A DNA stretch of 64,000 nt from Rana temporaria. Its lineage: Eukaryota; Chordata; Amphibia; Anura; Ranidae. The notes under the pieces were generated by a model. That model was not told where the DNA came from. It did no database searches and saw only the letters and a program-made list of their open reading frames with translations. Positions 63,788 to 64,000 of this stretch are shown piece by piece. Each line of letters begins with the position of its first letter. Position 1 is the first letter of the stretch. A program made the position numbers and the translations under genes. The DNA is taken from the NCBI RefSeq assembly GCF_905171775.1, contig NC_053491.1, forward strand, positions 223,238,486 to 223,302,485, read 5' to 3'.

Positions 63788-63977
63788 TTACAAGTATATT
63801 TTTCCCCAAAATTGTGATGTTGCTTACTAGTTATAGATTCAGACTGGGAACGCTGCACTGTATAAAACTTCTGAGGAGCTACTCATCCCAAAATGTACAG
63901 CAGGTGGAATGTTGGGCAACCCTTTGACCATGGCTCTGAGGATGTATGAGTGATGTGTAATCTCACACTAATACTAA

Positions 63978-64000
63978 AGCTTCGTACACATGATCGGATT
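63978..64000. mobile_element. start of another GCTTCGTACACATG MITE
   Basis: TAA then AGCTTCGTACACATGATCGG at the very edge of the window matches the left end of the Harbinger-like family. The rest is outside. Confidence 0.55.

Noticed and set aside
60943..61440. 165-aa minus-strand frame
   Set aside because: It runs through the arms and end of a T2-type palindromic MITE; low-complexity, with the related copy at 28.4-28.7 kb giving a different peptide.
1..64000. tRNA, rRNA or bacterial-type operon, phage or defence system
   Set aside because: No cloverleaf, rRNA motif or clustered bacterial-type coding frames were seen; the window is a single vertebrate gene with repeat-filled introns.

Overview
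This is intronic vertebrate nuclear DNA, almost certainly from a neobatrachian frog and most probably a ranid or close relative. That call rests on long introns packed with miniature inverted-repeat elements bounded by TTAA, by TTA/TAA or by 8-bp duplications, on Tc1/mariner, CR1/L2 and Tx1-type L1 relics, and on the absence of any bacterial gene structure. The organism assignment is my recognition of the repeat families, not a database result.

One real gene was found. Fifteen plus-strand exons between 3615 and 63787 join in a single open frame of 611 complete codons plus the stop, with every splice phase matching across all 14 introns. The product is the C-terminal part of a multi-EF-hand protein. 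Exon layout (helix-loop and loop-helix halves on separate exons), mostly degenerate EF-hands and the tail after the last EF-hand pair best fit EFCAB6 (DJBP). The 5' exons lie upstream of the window, and the stop codon is at 63785-63787.

The rest is introns and mobile DNA. Region 1-3.6 kb: the end of a Tc1-like element, a TTAA-flanked foldback element and two abutting piggyBac-type elements that share one TTAA. 4.2-6 kb: a Tc1 foldback with a piggyBac-type element inserted in its terminal repeat. 7-13 kb: a CR1-like LINE split by a MITE, a GGGCC-type MITE and a 0.54-kb palindrome. 13.6-17.9 kb: second copies of both piggyBac-type families, an LTR-like fragment and a 1-kb unit with 60-bp inverted ends. 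23.6-26.3 kb: a possible composite TTAA element carrying two minisatellites and a nested MITE. 26.9-28.7 kb: three TTAA palindromes. 29.8-32.8 kb: a hAT-like element with a perfect 8-bp duplication and a 28-bp minisatellite. 33-38.6 kb: MITEs and L2-type LINE ends. 39-43.4 kb: two hAT-like elements. 44.7-45.7 kb: a probable solo LTR. 46.3-48.3 kb: a hAT-like element containing an L1 end and a MITE. 49.8-51.2 kb: a hAT-like element with 139-bp tandem repeats. 55.3-58.7 kb: a mariner-like relic broken by several nested insertions. 58.7-60.4 kb: a deleted Tc1 element and a 5'-truncated L1 with a 15-bp duplication. 61.5-62.9 kb: a long inverted repeat.

Most long open frames in the window are non-genic: they are repeats, palindromes or minisatellites. 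I see no novel multi-gene system. The notable material is the nesting of transposons, the recurring target duplications, and the unusual splice sites of the EF-hand gene.
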